DNA of 64,000 nt from positions 3,798,036 to 3,862,035 of the forward strand of contig CP060501.1 in NCBI GenBank assembly GCA_024760545.1, read 5' to 3'. The position numbers were made by a program, and so were the translations under genes. The notes below the pieces were generated by a model, which had not been told where the DNA came from, did no database searches, and worked only from the letters and a program-made list of their open reading frames with translations. Shown one piece after another: positions 53,458 through 62,324 of this stretch (position 1 is its first letter; every line of letters starts with the position of its first letter). This DNA is from Nitrospira sp. Lineage in GTDB: Bacteria; Nitrospirota; Nitrospiria; Nitrospirales; Nitrospiraceae.

Positions 53458-55401
53458 CTACGACTCCTTGTCGGACACCTCGACGACGCGGAACATCCCG
53501 GCTTCCATATGAAGCAGCAGGTGGCAATGAAAGGCCCAGCGTCCCGGGGCGTCCGCGGTGACCGCGACGGATACCCGCTCCGCGGGCTTGACGATGACGG
53601 TGTGCTTGCGGGGCAGGTACTTGCCTGCGCCGTTTTCCAAGTGCATCCACATGCCGTGCAAATGAAGCGGATGCTCCATCATCGTGTCGTTGACGAACGT
53701 AAGACGTAGCCGTTCTCCGTAGTGAAAACGAATCGGCTCCGGCGCATCGGAATATTTTTTCCCATTGAACGACCACATATACCGATCCGCCATATTGCCC
53801 GTGACGTGCAGTTCGATTTCCCGATCCGGTTCCCGTTGGTCAGGGTAGGGGGTCAGGCTTTTCAAATCGGTGTAACGCAACACCCGCCAGGGGCTGTTCT
53901 CCAGCCCTCTACCTGGTTCCCCAAACCGGTTCTGCGAATACTCGGCCACCGTTTGGTTGCCGGTGCCATGATCATCGGGGGCATGCTTGACGGGTTCTGA
54001 GCCAGGAATCCTTGAGCGGCGTTGATCGTATTCTTCCATTCCTGGCATTTTGGACATGTCCTGTGGATGCTGCCCTTTCTGTGTAGACGGCATTTCCGAA
54101 TCATGCTGCGTATGTTCCGTATTTGGCTTAGGGTCGGACGGCTCCATACTCGGCTGATCCCCCCTTATCTCCATGCCTCGCATCGCCATTTCGCTGCCAT
54201 GTGGCATCTTCATCCCCGGCATATCCATGCCATCCATCTCCATGCCTTTCATGCTCATCCCCATGTCTTCCATCGTCCGAAGCGGACGAGGACGACGTTC
54301 TGGAATCTCTCCTTCCATCCCAGGCCGAGGGGCAAGCGTTCCGCGCGCGTACCCGCTACGATCCAGCGTCTCGGCAAAGATGGTATACGCACGATCGTCC
54401 GTGGGCTCGACGATCACGTCGTAGGTCTCCGCCACTCCCATACGAAGCTCTTCCACCGCGACGGGCTGGATATTCTGCCCATCGGCTTGCACAACTGTCA
54501 TCGTGAGGCCAGGAATACGCACGTCATAAAAGGTCATAGACGCCGCATTGATGAAGCGAAGGCGGACTTTTTCTCCAGGGCGAAACAGGCCGGTCCAATT
54601 AGCACCCGGAGACATGCCGTTCATGAGATAGGTGAAGGTGTAGCCGGTGACATCCGCGAAGTCCGTCGGATTCATCCGCATCTGATCCCACATGAGGTAG
54701 TTCTTCAGCGTCGCCCGCAAGCCCCAGTTTGCGATATTCGAGAAGAACTCACCCGCGGTACGTTCTTGGAAGTTATAGTAGGCTGGCTGCTTTTTGAGAT
54801 TAGCGAGCACGGACTCCGGCGACTCGAAGGTCCAATCCGAGAGCATCACGACATAGTCTCGGTCGTAGTGAAATGGCTCGGGTTGGAGTGGATCGAGGAT
54901 CATCGGCGCATAGACGCCTAGCATCTCCTGCCCCCCGGAGTGACTGTGATACCAGTAGGTGCCGCTCTGTGTGACCGGAAAGCGGTAGGTGAAAGTCGTA
55001 CCGGGCTTGATGCCGGCGAAACTCACCCCCGGCACGCCGTCCACCACGGGCGGGAGCAGAATGCCATGCCAATGAATCGACGTAATTTCCCCCAAGCGGT
55101 TTGTGACCCGCAGGGTCACCTCTTGGCCCTCTCGCAGGCGAATCACAGGGCCTGGAATCGTTCCATTGACGGTGATCGCGGTCGCGGTTCGTTCGTTCAC
55201 TGTAAAGGGCGTTTCACCGATGGTCAGATCGATGACCTCTCCCCTCAGCGGCGTTTGTGACCATACAGATGAATGAATGTTGGTAGCAGCGTTCGTCCAG
55301 GCACAAGCGGGAAGGAGTTGTTGTGCCGCGGCCAACAGCCCCAGCGCCCCAGTGCGTTGCAGGAACAGGCGGCGTGTCATACGGGTACCCTGAATGTCCA
55401 T
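53458..55401 (-). CDS. copA: CopA multicopper oxidase, copy 2
   Basis: A 647-residue CopA, inverted relative to copy 1. A Tat-like start (TRRLFLQRTGALGLLAAAQQ) and the first ~65 residues differ from copy 1; from FTVNERTATA to about VAVTADAPG the two proteins are identical, and the ends differ again (SDKES versus SDKAP). All four copper clusters and the Met-rich loop are present. Copy 2 is followed by its own copB. Confidence 0.93.
   Translation of the reverse strand: MDIQGTRMTRRLFLQRTGALGLLAAAQQLLPACAWTNAATNIHSSVWSQTPLRGEVIDLTIGETPFTVNERTATAITVNGTIPGPVIRLREGQEVTLRVTNRLGEITSIHWHGILLPPVVDGVPGVSFAGIKPGTTFTYRFPVTQSGTYWYHSHSGGQEMLGVYAPMILDPLQPEPFHYDRDYVVMLSDWTFESPESVLANLKKQPAYYNFQERTAGEFFSNIANWGLRATLKNYLMWDQMRMNPTDFADVTGYTFTYLMNGMSPGANWTGLFRPGEKVRLRFINAASMTFYDVRIPGLTMTVVQADGQNIQPVAVEELRMGVAETYDVIVEPTDDRAYTIFAETLDRSGYARGTLAPRPGMEGEIPERRPRPLRTMEDMGMSMKGMEMDGMDMPGMKMPHGSEMAMRGMEIRGDQPSMEPSDPKPNTEHTQHDSEMPSTQKGQHPQDMSKMPGMEEYDQRRSRIPGSEPVKHAPDDHGTGNQTVAEYSQNRFGEPGRGLENSPWRVLRYTDLKSLTPYPDQREPDREIELHVTGNMADRYMWSFNGKKYSDAPEPIRFHYGERLRLTFVNDTMMEHPLHLHGMWMHLENGAGKYLPRKHTVIVKPAERVSVAVTADAPGRWAFHCHLLLHMEAGMFRVVEVSDKES
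53546..55208 (-). repeat. Inverted near-identical repeat within copA, arm 2
   Basis: Reverse complement of arm 1 (38814-40476). The arms face each other about 13 kb apart, so recombination between them would invert the segment that carries the CotA-like oxidase, both ATPases and both copB genes. Confidence 0.9.
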
Positions 55402-55436
55402 GACGATGTTTCCTTATTCCTATTCTCGAGCGGCTC

Positions 55437-55802
55437 TCACGCTTGCTCCGTACGGCCCGCCCCTCTCACGCGCTCTTCTTTCATTTCGCGCATGAGAAAA
55501 TAGTTGAGTCCGGTGCGGATCACCACGATGGCGCCCAACTTGCCGATTTGGTCCCAGCTCGGTGCAATCGCCGTCGAGAGGATGTCCGCGGCCAGTTCAA
55601 ACTCAATCGCGAGTGCCAGATAACGCGCCAAGGTCAGCCGGACCTCGACGTAATGTTCGGGCCGTTGCAAAGCAAGCGCGCGTCCAAAACCGTAGATCGC
55701 CACAATGACGCCGATCGCAATCACGAGCGCGCCCATCGTTTCTACGGCGAGCCGCAGCCACTGCACGAGAGTGATAATGGTGGCTTCGACGGCTTCCATC
55801 AT
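55437..55802 (-). CDS. DUF1622 membrane protein
   Basis: A 121-residue membrane protein with about three hydrophobic segments (LAVETMGALVIAIGVIVAIY and others) and the DUF1622 pattern (RLTLARYLALAIEFELAADI). It sits just upstream of copA copy 2 on the same strand. GGAAAGG precedes the start. The function is unknown. Confidence 0.78.
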   Translation of the reverse strand: MMEAVEATIITLVQWLRLAVETMGALVIAIGVIVAIYGFGRALALQRPEHYVEVRLTLARYLALAIEFELAADILSTAIAPSWDQIGKLGAIVVIRTGLNYFLMREMKEERVRGAGRTEQA

Positions 55803-55856
55803 CGACTTTGCCTTTCCGAATGCACCACTCCATCATGGTTCCATCCCGACCCTGCA

Positions 55857-56657
55857 TCAATGATGCTTGTAGTACCCCACCCCACGCAGATCGTTCCACG
55901 ATGTCGTCTGATGGCACCGGTAACATTGGTTGACTTGCACGTTGTCGCAGCACCGACTGCCGAGCGTCCCTCGGGCGACAACGTTCTTAGACACCATGGC
56001 AAAGTGTTCCATGTAGTGGCTCGGCGGCGCCTGATGGCACTGTGCGCAGTCCATCGAGCGCGGGGAGGGATGCCGGTAGTCGGCGATCGTCCACTGCTCC
56101 GTCCCATGGCAGTCGCTGCAATTTGTACCGAATAGGCCCACATGGCGGTCTTTCGTCGCGTGGCACGTGATGCAGTCCAGCGCCGTTGCCGGTCGAGCGG
56201 CCCCGGACTGATCACGAAGCCAATATCGAATCAGGTCGGTTCTCGAAAGGGTTTCGGTCTCCGGATCGGATATCCGTAACTCGCTCCAGCCAATCCACGC
56301 GAGGGCCGCGTGGTCCATCGCGACCGGACGCACATTCACGCCCCGGTGCTCGATATGGCACTCAGCACAGCGGCTGATGTCCGCATGAAAGGCAGTGGGT
56401 TGCCGCTGGAGCAGGATGTAATTGTTCGTATGGCAGACGATGCAGTTGGCCGCCTCAACGCCGTGAATCGAGGTGTGACAGGTACTGCATTTCTGTTCAA
56501 GGAACGCATGGGCGTTCGAGAGTGGCCCTGGACTGATAAAGCCTTGCAACTGTTCAGCGTTGGCCGGCATATGAACGCGCACTACTCCGAGGGCGAGGGC
56601 CGCGAGAGCCAGACCGAGCACGACCACAATGATCCACTTTTTCATGGACGGAACCAT
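55857..56657 (-). CDS. Heptahaem c-type cytochrome
   Basis: A 266-residue exported protein with an N-terminal anchor or signal (KKWIIVVVLGLALAALALGV) and seven CxxCH haem motifs (CSTCH, CIVCH, CAECH, CITCH, CSDCH, CAQCH, CYRCH). It is a periplasmic electron carrier. ATG 56657 overlaps the end of the cytochrome b-like gene; ATG 56645 is an alternative. It should accept electrons from the membrane partner encoded just upstream. Confidence 0.85.
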   Translation of the reverse strand: MVPSMKKWIIVVVLGLALAALALGVVRVHMPANAEQLQGFISPGPLSNAHAFLEQKCSTCHTSIHGVEAANCIVCHTNNYILLQRQPTAFHADISRCAECHIEHRGVNVRPVAMDHAALAWIGWSELRISDPETETLSRTDLIRYWLRDQSGAARPATALDCITCHATKDRHVGLFGTNCSDCHGTEQWTIADYRHPSPRSMDCAQCHQAPPSHYMEHFAMVSKNVVARGTLGSRCCDNVQVNQCYRCHQTTSWNDLRGVGYYKHH

Positions 56658-57388
56658 CTTAATCCATAATAGAGGGCAGCCCAGACATGAATGCCGAGAA
56701 GGACCATGAGAACGGCGGACAATACGATGTGCGCGGTGAGCCATCTCGAGAAGGCCCGCTTCAAGGTTTCGTGCATCTTGACGGCATAATCGACATCAGC
56801 AATGGACTCTGCGAGCCGGATGGCTCGCGCGGCTGCCTGCATCCCGTTCTCGGCCCTCGGTCCCGACAGAAGCCATCGCGACCACCGGGCTTGCAATGCT
56901 GTCATGAGTGCCGGCTGGGGCGCGCTGCGGAGCTCCATCGCCACCCAGTCGTAGGCCGTCTGTAATCCGGATAGCGTGGCTCTCTTTTCACGCACCTCCT
57001 GGGACGTCTGATTGAGCAGATAGCGCCCGATGAACCCGCTCACCACCACCACCAACATCGCCGCGGTCAGCAGCATGCCAAGCATACTGTCGAATTTATG
57101 TCCCGTATGCAGAAGGCCAAGCATGGAACCGACGAGGCCCGCATAGACATGCCAGGCGAGTAGCGTGCGAAGCGAGACCCACTTTGTGACGAGATTCTTG
57201 ATCGCGGGGATCCGTTTCACCGGGGCATACAGGATACAAAACACCATCAGCAGCGCGCCCGAGACTCCCAGCACGCCCCCCGTCAGTGACCCTGCAAAGC
57301 GCGGGGAACGGTGCACCGCAAAGCCGAGCCAGAGCGCGAGCATGAGAAGCAGCATTCCGGTCACGACGAGCCGTTCGCGTTCCTGCAT
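56642..57388 (-). CDS. Cytochrome b-like integral membrane protein
   Basis: A 248-residue protein with five hydrophobic helices. Pairs of His lie in helices 3 and 5 (AWHVYAGLVGSMLGLLHTGH and AHIVLSAVLMVLLGIHVW), spaced as for two b-haems, a ferric-reductase-like arrangement. Its start shares a base with the stop of the ferredoxin reductase gene and its end overlaps the cytochrome c gene, so the three are translationally coupled. Role: moving electrons across the membrane from the reductase to the cytochrome. Confidence 0.75.
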   Translation of the reverse strand: MQERERLVVTGMLLLMLALWLGFAVHRSPRFAGSLTGGVLGVSGALLMVFCILYAPVKRIPAIKNLVTKWVSLRTLLAWHVYAGLVGSMLGLLHTGHKFDSMLGMLLTAAMLVVVVSGFIGRYLLNQTSQEVREKRATLSGLQTAYDWVAMELRSAPQPALMTALQARWSRWLLSGPRAENGMQAAARAIRLAESIADVDYAVKMHETLKRAFSRWLTAHIVLSAVLMVLLGIHVWAALYYGLRWFRP

Positions 57389-59250
57389 TACGCCTCCACC
57401 TCCACGTTGGCTGTGGACCTGGCCTGGCAGGCGAGAATGATGTTCGCCGCTTTGTCTTGTGGGGTTAGCGCCTCTTCGACCGCCATCGTGACCAGCCCGG
57501 AGAGGAGTTTGACCTTGCAGACCCCGCAGTAGCCTTGCCGGCAGGAGTAGTCGATGTTCACCCCGACATCCTCAGACGCTTCCAGCAGGGTCTGGTCCTT
57601 CGCCAACGGCGCAGTCTTCCCCGAGCGAACGAATCGGCACGTGGTCGTGACTGCGGCCTGCCCCAGTTCCACAGGAGTGGGTGCGCCGGGGGGCTTGGTC
57701 GGCCGCGGCTCCGCCCCGAGAAAGTTTTCGCTTTTGACCTGGTCCGGAGGGACTCCCATGTCGGCGAGGATGCCTTTGACGGCCTCCATCATCGCGGGCG
57801 GCCCGCAGAGGTGGATGCGCCGCGTCGTGAGATTCGGGACGGCCTTCGTCAACAAGTCTCGGGTGACATGGCCCCGTGGTCCGGTCCATGCGGATGAGGT
57901 TTCCCTGCTGAGCGTGATCGTCAGCTGGAAGTTCTCGTAGCGTCGGACGAGATACTCCAATTCCTCGTGGTAAATGAGATCCTGCATGGTGTTGCAGGCA
58001 TAGATCATGAAGATCTCCCCGGTCCAAGCTTGGTCCGTCAGGCAACGGATCGCGCTCATCAACGGCGTGATCCCGACGCCGCCGGCAATCAGCACGACGC
58101 TCGGGGCCTCGTGGCCGCGAAAGGTAAATTTTCCGAACGGCCCGCTCACGCTGATGAGGTCTCCGACCTGGATACGCTCATGTAGATAATTCGAGACCAG
58201 TCCGGCTGGCGTCTGCTTGACCGTCAGCTCGCAGAATGTGCGCCGGCATGGCGAAGAGGCGATGGAATAGGATCGCTTCGTCTCCTTGCCGTCGATATTG
58301 ACGGTGACCGTCAAAAACTGGCCGGGTTCGAACACGAAAGGGAGGACGGGAAGGTCTCCCCCGGACGGATGCACCAGGCGAAATGTTTTTACGTCGGCCG
58401 TCTCCTGAAAAATCTTGGCCACCCGAAGTTGTCCAGACCAGCGGCCGGCGGGGACTGTCACGAGGGACGTGGCGGCGTCCGACGCTGCAGGTGTTCTGGC
58501 TACCATGATAGGAGCGGCGCTCGCGGCCGGTGGTGTCGCACTCGGCCTCAGCAGCGCCGCGGAGAACTCCTGTCTTTCTCCCGCCAGGCTTGCCAGCAAG
58601 GCGTCCGCCCGTCGCAGGCGGTGGTAGTACATCCACACCATAGAGGCGGTGGAAACGAGCAGCAGGGCCATGACGAAGTAATGAAACCAGGACAGCCCGA
58701 AGATGCCGTGCGGGGGCGGGCCGGACGAGGCCGGCAAGAGGTGCATCTCTCGCTTGAACCATTGCAATGCGATCTCGCGCGGCGCCCTAGCGTCGGCAAG
58801 CGCCCGGTGCGCCGCGAGCCCGCTTTCAAACTGCGCCAAGCCCTCCCGCATCTGCTCCGTGGCCTGCTGCATCAAGACGTAATCGTCGCGCACCGCACTC
58901 GACGAGAGCGCCGAGAGGCCTTCCGACATCAGCTCCGCGCCCTTCGTCATTCGCTCGTGGGCCTGGCGTTCGACCTCCGCGCGCGTCTCGAGGGCGAGGC
59001 CCGGAAGGCTCATCAAGGAGGGATAGAGTTCTTTGGGGGGTGAAGTCCCCATTCCCATCCCTCCCATCTCCCCCATGCCACCGCCCATCCCCTCGCCCGA
59101 AGCTATACCCGACGCGTTGCTCGAACCAGCCGAATCACCTGGACCCGGATGGTGCTCCGCATGTTGCCCCTGTGCCGTGTGGTCGAGAGACGGCACAGCC
59201 CATCCCAGAGCGCTTGCTAAAATTGCAGCCGACCAACGATTGCAATGCAT
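57388..59250 (-). CDS. Membrane-anchored flavin/2Fe-2S oxidoreductase with a Met-rich periplasmic domain
   Basis: A 620-residue fusion. An N-terminal signal is followed by a His/Gly/Met-rich segment (EGMGGGMGEMGGMGMG) and a helical periplasmic domain. One membrane helix at ~residues 180-205 (WFHYFVMALLLVSTASMVWM) leads to a cytoplasmic FNR module: FAD motif RSYSIASSP, NAD(P) site GGVGITPLMSAIR and CGPPAMM. The C-terminal 2Fe-2S domain has CRQGYCGVCKVKLLSG plus a last Cys (ILACQ). I chose ATG 59250, with GAGG upstream. The joining of a metal-type periplasmic domain to a reductase is unusual. Confidence 0.85.
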   Translation of the reverse strand: MHCNRWSAAILASALGWAVPSLDHTAQGQHAEHHPGPGDSAGSSNASGIASGEGMGGGMGEMGGMGMGTSPPKELYPSLMSLPGLALETRAEVERQAHERMTKGAELMSEGLSALSSSAVRDDYVLMQQATEQMREGLAQFESGLAAHRALADARAPREIALQWFKREMHLLPASSGPPPHGIFGLSWFHYFVMALLLVSTASMVWMYYHRLRRADALLASLAGERQEFSAALLRPSATPPAASAAPIMVARTPAASDAATSLVTVPAGRWSGQLRVAKIFQETADVKTFRLVHPSGGDLPVLPFVFEPGQFLTVTVNIDGKETKRSYSIASSPCRRTFCELTVKQTPAGLVSNYLHERIQVGDLISVSGPFGKFTFRGHEAPSVVLIAGGVGITPLMSAIRCLTDQAWTGEIFMIYACNTMQDLIYHEELEYLVRRYENFQLTITLSRETSSAWTGPRGHVTRDLLTKAVPNLTTRRIHLCGPPAMMEAVKGILADMGVPPDQVKSENFLGAEPRPTKPPGAPTPVELGQAAVTTTCRFVRSGKTAPLAKDQTLLEASEDVGVNIDYSCRQGYCGVCKVKLLSGLVTMAVEEALTPQDKAANIILACQARSTANVEVEA

Positions 59251-59273
59251 CTTCATCGCCTCACGCATCTTTG

Positions 59274-59612
59274 CTAGCGCATCTCATGAGGGCCAGACAG
59301 GGGATCTTTCCCCTCGGAGTGGGAGCCACGGCCACCTCGCCTCTGTCCCATTCCCATATGCCCCATCCCCTCTTGAATGGGACACTGACCGGTCTTTGAA
59401 AGAACGGCACAATCCTTTGCGATATCCCGCTGGCAGTCATCGGCGGACTTCCCCATTCTTAGACAGTCCGCCATCTTCTGCTACATATCCGCCATATTTT
59501 TTCGCAACTCCAGCGACGCCTGGCTCGACTTGTCTTCTCCGAAACTCAAGGAAGAGAGACTCAACACAAAACAAACAAGAACGACTGGAAGGATGTGTCT
59601 TGGTGTTCGCAT
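59274..59612 (-). pseudogene. Small exported Cys/Met-rich protein broken by an amber codon
   Basis: From ATG 59612, with AAAGGAG upstream, the frame gives a signal peptide (LPVVLVCFVLSLSSLSF), then a mature part that hits TAG at 59481-59483 (after NMADM). It resumes in frame as QKMADCLRMGKSADDCQRDI and on to GQCPIQEGMGHMGMG, with four Cys. Both halves look like one protein of about 112 residues. The cause could be a nonsense mutation, a sequencing error or amber suppression. Confidence 0.75.
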
Positions 59613-59642
59613 GGCACTTACTCCTTTCATGGTTCGGTCTTT

Positions 59643-60566
59643 TTACTTTGGAGTGGATGTCATCGTCCCCAGCAGGGCCCGATGTTGATCATGTGTGAGC
59701 ACATTGGTGGCCTCCCCCACCGCTCGGATGAAATTCATGCGCTGATCGGCCCGCAGCTTCTCGATCTCGGCTACTTTGGCTTGGATTTTGGCAGCATCCG
59801 GCTGGTCGGCGCCCGTCAACAGGTACAGATCCTGCTCGGCTTGATCGATGCGGCGTTGCTGCGTCGCGCGGTCGAGAAGGGCCTTCTCCTTCAACCGATT
59901 CAACGTCGTCTTTTGTTCAGGGGTGAGGACAATATGCTGTGCATGGTCAAGGAAAAACCCGGTGGACCCGATGTGATACAAGTGGGAGGCGCCCGGCTGT
60001 CCCGGCATGGTGGATGGCGATCCTTTCATGCCGCCCATACTGGAACTCTTCATGCCACCCATCATCCCTCCCATTTCGCCCATACAACACATCTTCATGT
60101 TGCCGCCTGAGGTCATCCCGCCCATCTCGCCTTCCATCATGCCCATGCCGCCGCCTCCGCCGGAAGACATCCCGCCAGAAGACATGCCGGCCATCTCTCC
60201 TTCGTCGTCCATCATGCTCATGCCCATACCGGGGCTACCCCCGGACGACATGCCGCCCATCTCACCTTGATCGTCCATCATGGGCATGGCGCCCCCGCCG
60301 CGCATCTTTCCGCCACTTCCCATCCCGCGGTTGCGCTGCTGGGTGTGCTGCTTCTCAATAACGGCCTGCAAAGTTGCGACCTGTTGCTGCAATTGCTGAA
60401 TCTGTTCGGCCAAGGCTCGAGTCTCGGGAGCCTGAGCTCCCGCATGTTGCACGGATGACTTCTGGGCCTGCGCCTCTAGCACCCCCACTGCCAGACCTCC
60501 GGAAAGCAGGAGCAGTCCTGCAGCTCCGAGCACCGTCCACCGCCTTTGCTTGCTCATGACATTCAT
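59643..60566 (-). CDS. Met-rich Spy/CpxP-like periplasmic protein
   Basis: A 307-residue exported protein: signal peptide, a Gln-rich coiled coil (EQIQQLQQQVATLQAVIEK), a long Met/Gly/Ser-rich region of repeated units such as GEMGGMSSGG, with a CC pair (KMCCMGEM), then a C-terminal Spy/CpxP-like helical domain (LTPEQKTTLNRLKEKALLDR). It probably binds copper and buffers or senses it. ATG 60566 is preceded by AAAGGAG. Same strand as its neighbours and likely in their operon. Confidence 0.75.
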   Translation of the reverse strand: MNVMSKQRRWTVLGAAGLLLLSGGLAVGVLEAQAQKSSVQHAGAQAPETRALAEQIQQLQQQVATLQAVIEKQHTQQRNRGMGSGGKMRGGGAMPMMDDQGEMGGMSSGGSPGMGMSMMDDEGEMAGMSSGGMSSGGGGGMGMMEGEMGGMTSGGNMKMCCMGEMGGMMGGMKSSSMGGMKGSPSTMPGQPGASHLYHIGSTGFFLDHAQHIVLTPEQKTTLNRLKEKALLDRATQQRRIDQAEQDLYLLTGADQPDAAKIQAKVAEIEKLRADQRMNFIRAVGEATNVLTHDQHRALLGTMTSTPK

Positions 60567-60591
60567 AAAGTTGACTCCTTTCATTGTGATG

Positions 60592-61803
60592 CTAAAAGGC
60601 GAAGTGAATCCCGATCAGGTAGCGTTCCTGACTACCGGCCGCGATAGCATTCGATTCGCCGATCCGCTGTACGTCCAGCCCTTCACCTTTCACTTTGGTA
60701 AATTCCACCACGGCTCGCACATTCTCTGTGACGTAATAGGAGGCATGCGCGGTGACGAGAGTGCCGTTAGCCCTCATTGGATTGTTGGGACTGCCGGGCG
60801 CCAGCCCCGTATCCTGTATCTCGTAGCGGGCATCCAGGAACAGTTTCTCGGGCAGCGCTTCGAGGATGCCCTCCACCAAATAATTCCTCCGATCCTGTCC
60901 ATTCACGCCTCCGATATCCCAGTTATGAAAATAGCCGAGCAAGATCTGGCCGCGAGCAAAGCGGAGATTCAGCGTGGCATCCAATTGCTGCCTGGTTCGG
61001 CCGTCAATGATCGGCGAAGGCTGATCGGAATTCGCCTTCGTGTTGATGTACCTGATGCCAATGATGTGGTTCCACCGTGTGTAGGTTCCCCAGGCGTAGA
61101 AACCCTGAAATTTCTTGTCCAGGTTAACCGTCGGAGGGTTGATTCCTTCCTCGCGCTCGTCGTTGACGACTCCGGCTGCGTACCGAAGTCCAGACCAGAA
61201 TCCGTTGAGTTCGACGCCGGTCACATTGAATGTCACCGGCGCCAGGTACCGCTGGAAGGTCAGTCGCCGTTTCTGTGAAAGGTAGTACTGTTCGTTCAGC
61301 ATGCGTCCGGCCCGGAGGTTGAGCACACTGGCCGGTATCAGGTCGCTAAACTGCATCCAAATCTGTTCGTTTCCAAACGAGCCACCCGCCGCTACCTCTT
61401 GGGCGAACTCCGCGAGAAATCCCACCTTCGGGGCGACTGTGCCCGCGGCCATGATCTCGATCTCGTCGATTTCGGCTTTGCTGGACGAAGATAGCCGGGC
61501 TCTAATTACGGGATCGTCTTCATGCGCGTTGAGGTACTGCATGATACCTATCACGGAGACGGGCAGACTCTTCAGATCCCAGGGATACTTACCGTCCTCG
61601 TCGGGCAGCCGAAACCCTCGTTGCTTGAACTCCATCCCGAACTCATTCAGCAGGGGGAATCCCGCATGGCAGTCGCTACATTTGAGACCATGTTCCCGGG
61701 AAAATGACGGAACGGCCGAGGCTCGCCGCGCGGACAAGAGGACCAGGGCTACCAATACTACGAGCATCAGCACGGCGGTCATGGGGATAAACGATTTCTT
61801 CAC
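60592..61803 (-). CDS. Outer-membrane porin with a c-type haem motif
   Basis: A 403-residue protein with a signal peptide, a CxxCH motif close to the N-terminus (GLKCSDCHAGFPLLNEFG) and then a beta-barrel (many alternating strands, final Phe). A porin with an attached haem suggests an electron path across the outer membrane. It starts 13-20 bases after the neighbour upstream. Family members are often annotated as hypothetical or phosphate-selective porins. Confidence 0.78.
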   Translation of the reverse strand: MKKSFIPMTAVLMLVVLVALVLLSARRASAVPSFSREHGLKCSDCHAGFPLLNEFGMEFKQRGFRLPDEDGKYPWDLKSLPVSVIGIMQYLNAHEDDPVIRARLSSSSKAEIDEIEIMAAGTVAPKVGFLAEFAQEVAAGGSFGNEQIWMQFSDLIPASVLNLRAGRMLNEQYYLSQKRRLTFQRYLAPVTFNVTGVELNGFWSGLRYAAGVVNDEREEGINPPTVNLDKKFQGFYAWGTYTRWNHIIGIRYINTKANSDQPSPIIDGRTRQQLDATLNLRFARGQILLGYFHNWDIGGVNGQDRRNYLVEGILEALPEKLFLDARYEIQDTGLAPGSPNNPMRANGTLVTAHASYYVTENVRAVVEFTKVKGEGLDVQRIGESNAIAAGSQERYLIGIHFAF

Positions 61804-61823
61804 AGCGACCCCCTTCCGGCGGT

Positions 61824-62291
61824 CTACTTACCGGATGATGCCAGGGTCCGCAGATACACGATCACTTGCCAACGCTGCTCTTCGGTCAGTTTGTCTTTAT
61901 ACGACGGCATCGTGGTTCCCGCTTTCTTTTCCGAGATACGCCAGAACCAATGTGTATCCGAATGCTTCTTGCTGATCGCTGGATCTGAAAGATCCGGAGC
62001 TCCCTTTCCCAACTTGGTTGGTTTGCCATCGCTCCCATGACATCGAGCGCAATTGACTGCTGGATTACTTTTGCCTTCGTAAATCTCCTTCCCCACCACT
62101 TGTGCTTTGGGGTCGTTGGGCATTCCGGTCGCCATAATTTTCCCAGCATACTCGATGGGAATAGCTTCCTCAGGTGCATCCTCCGCCGAAGCGGCGGTTC
62201 CTGCCAAGGCAACCAGGAATCCGATGACCGCCCACATCTTGATCGCCACATTGCTTCTCCCCGTTACCAATCGACGATCTGCGTTTCCCAT
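61824..62291 (-). CDS. Class I cytochrome c
   Basis: A 155-residue exported cytochrome: signal, then one CARCH haem site and a C-terminal Met ligand region (TTMPSYKDKL). AGGAG lies 8 bases ahead of ATG 62291. It is a periplasmic shuttle likely linking the membrane haem protein and the haem porin. Confidence 0.85.
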   Translation of the reverse strand: MGNADRRLVTGRSNVAIKMWAVIGFLVALAGTAASAEDAPEEAIPIEYAGKIMATGMPNDPKAQVVGKEIYEGKSNPAVNCARCHGSDGKPTKLGKGAPDLSDPAISKKHSDTHWFWRISEKKAGTTMPSYKDKLTEEQRWQVIVYLRTLASSGK

Positions 62292-62324
62292 TTGTCCGTT
62301 CTCCTGTATGTGAACAGCAGCGCA

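Noticed and set aside
59033-59698. 221-codon plus-strand frame across the FNR gene start and the broken gene
   Set aside because: It is antisense to two supported genes and has low-complexity composition only.
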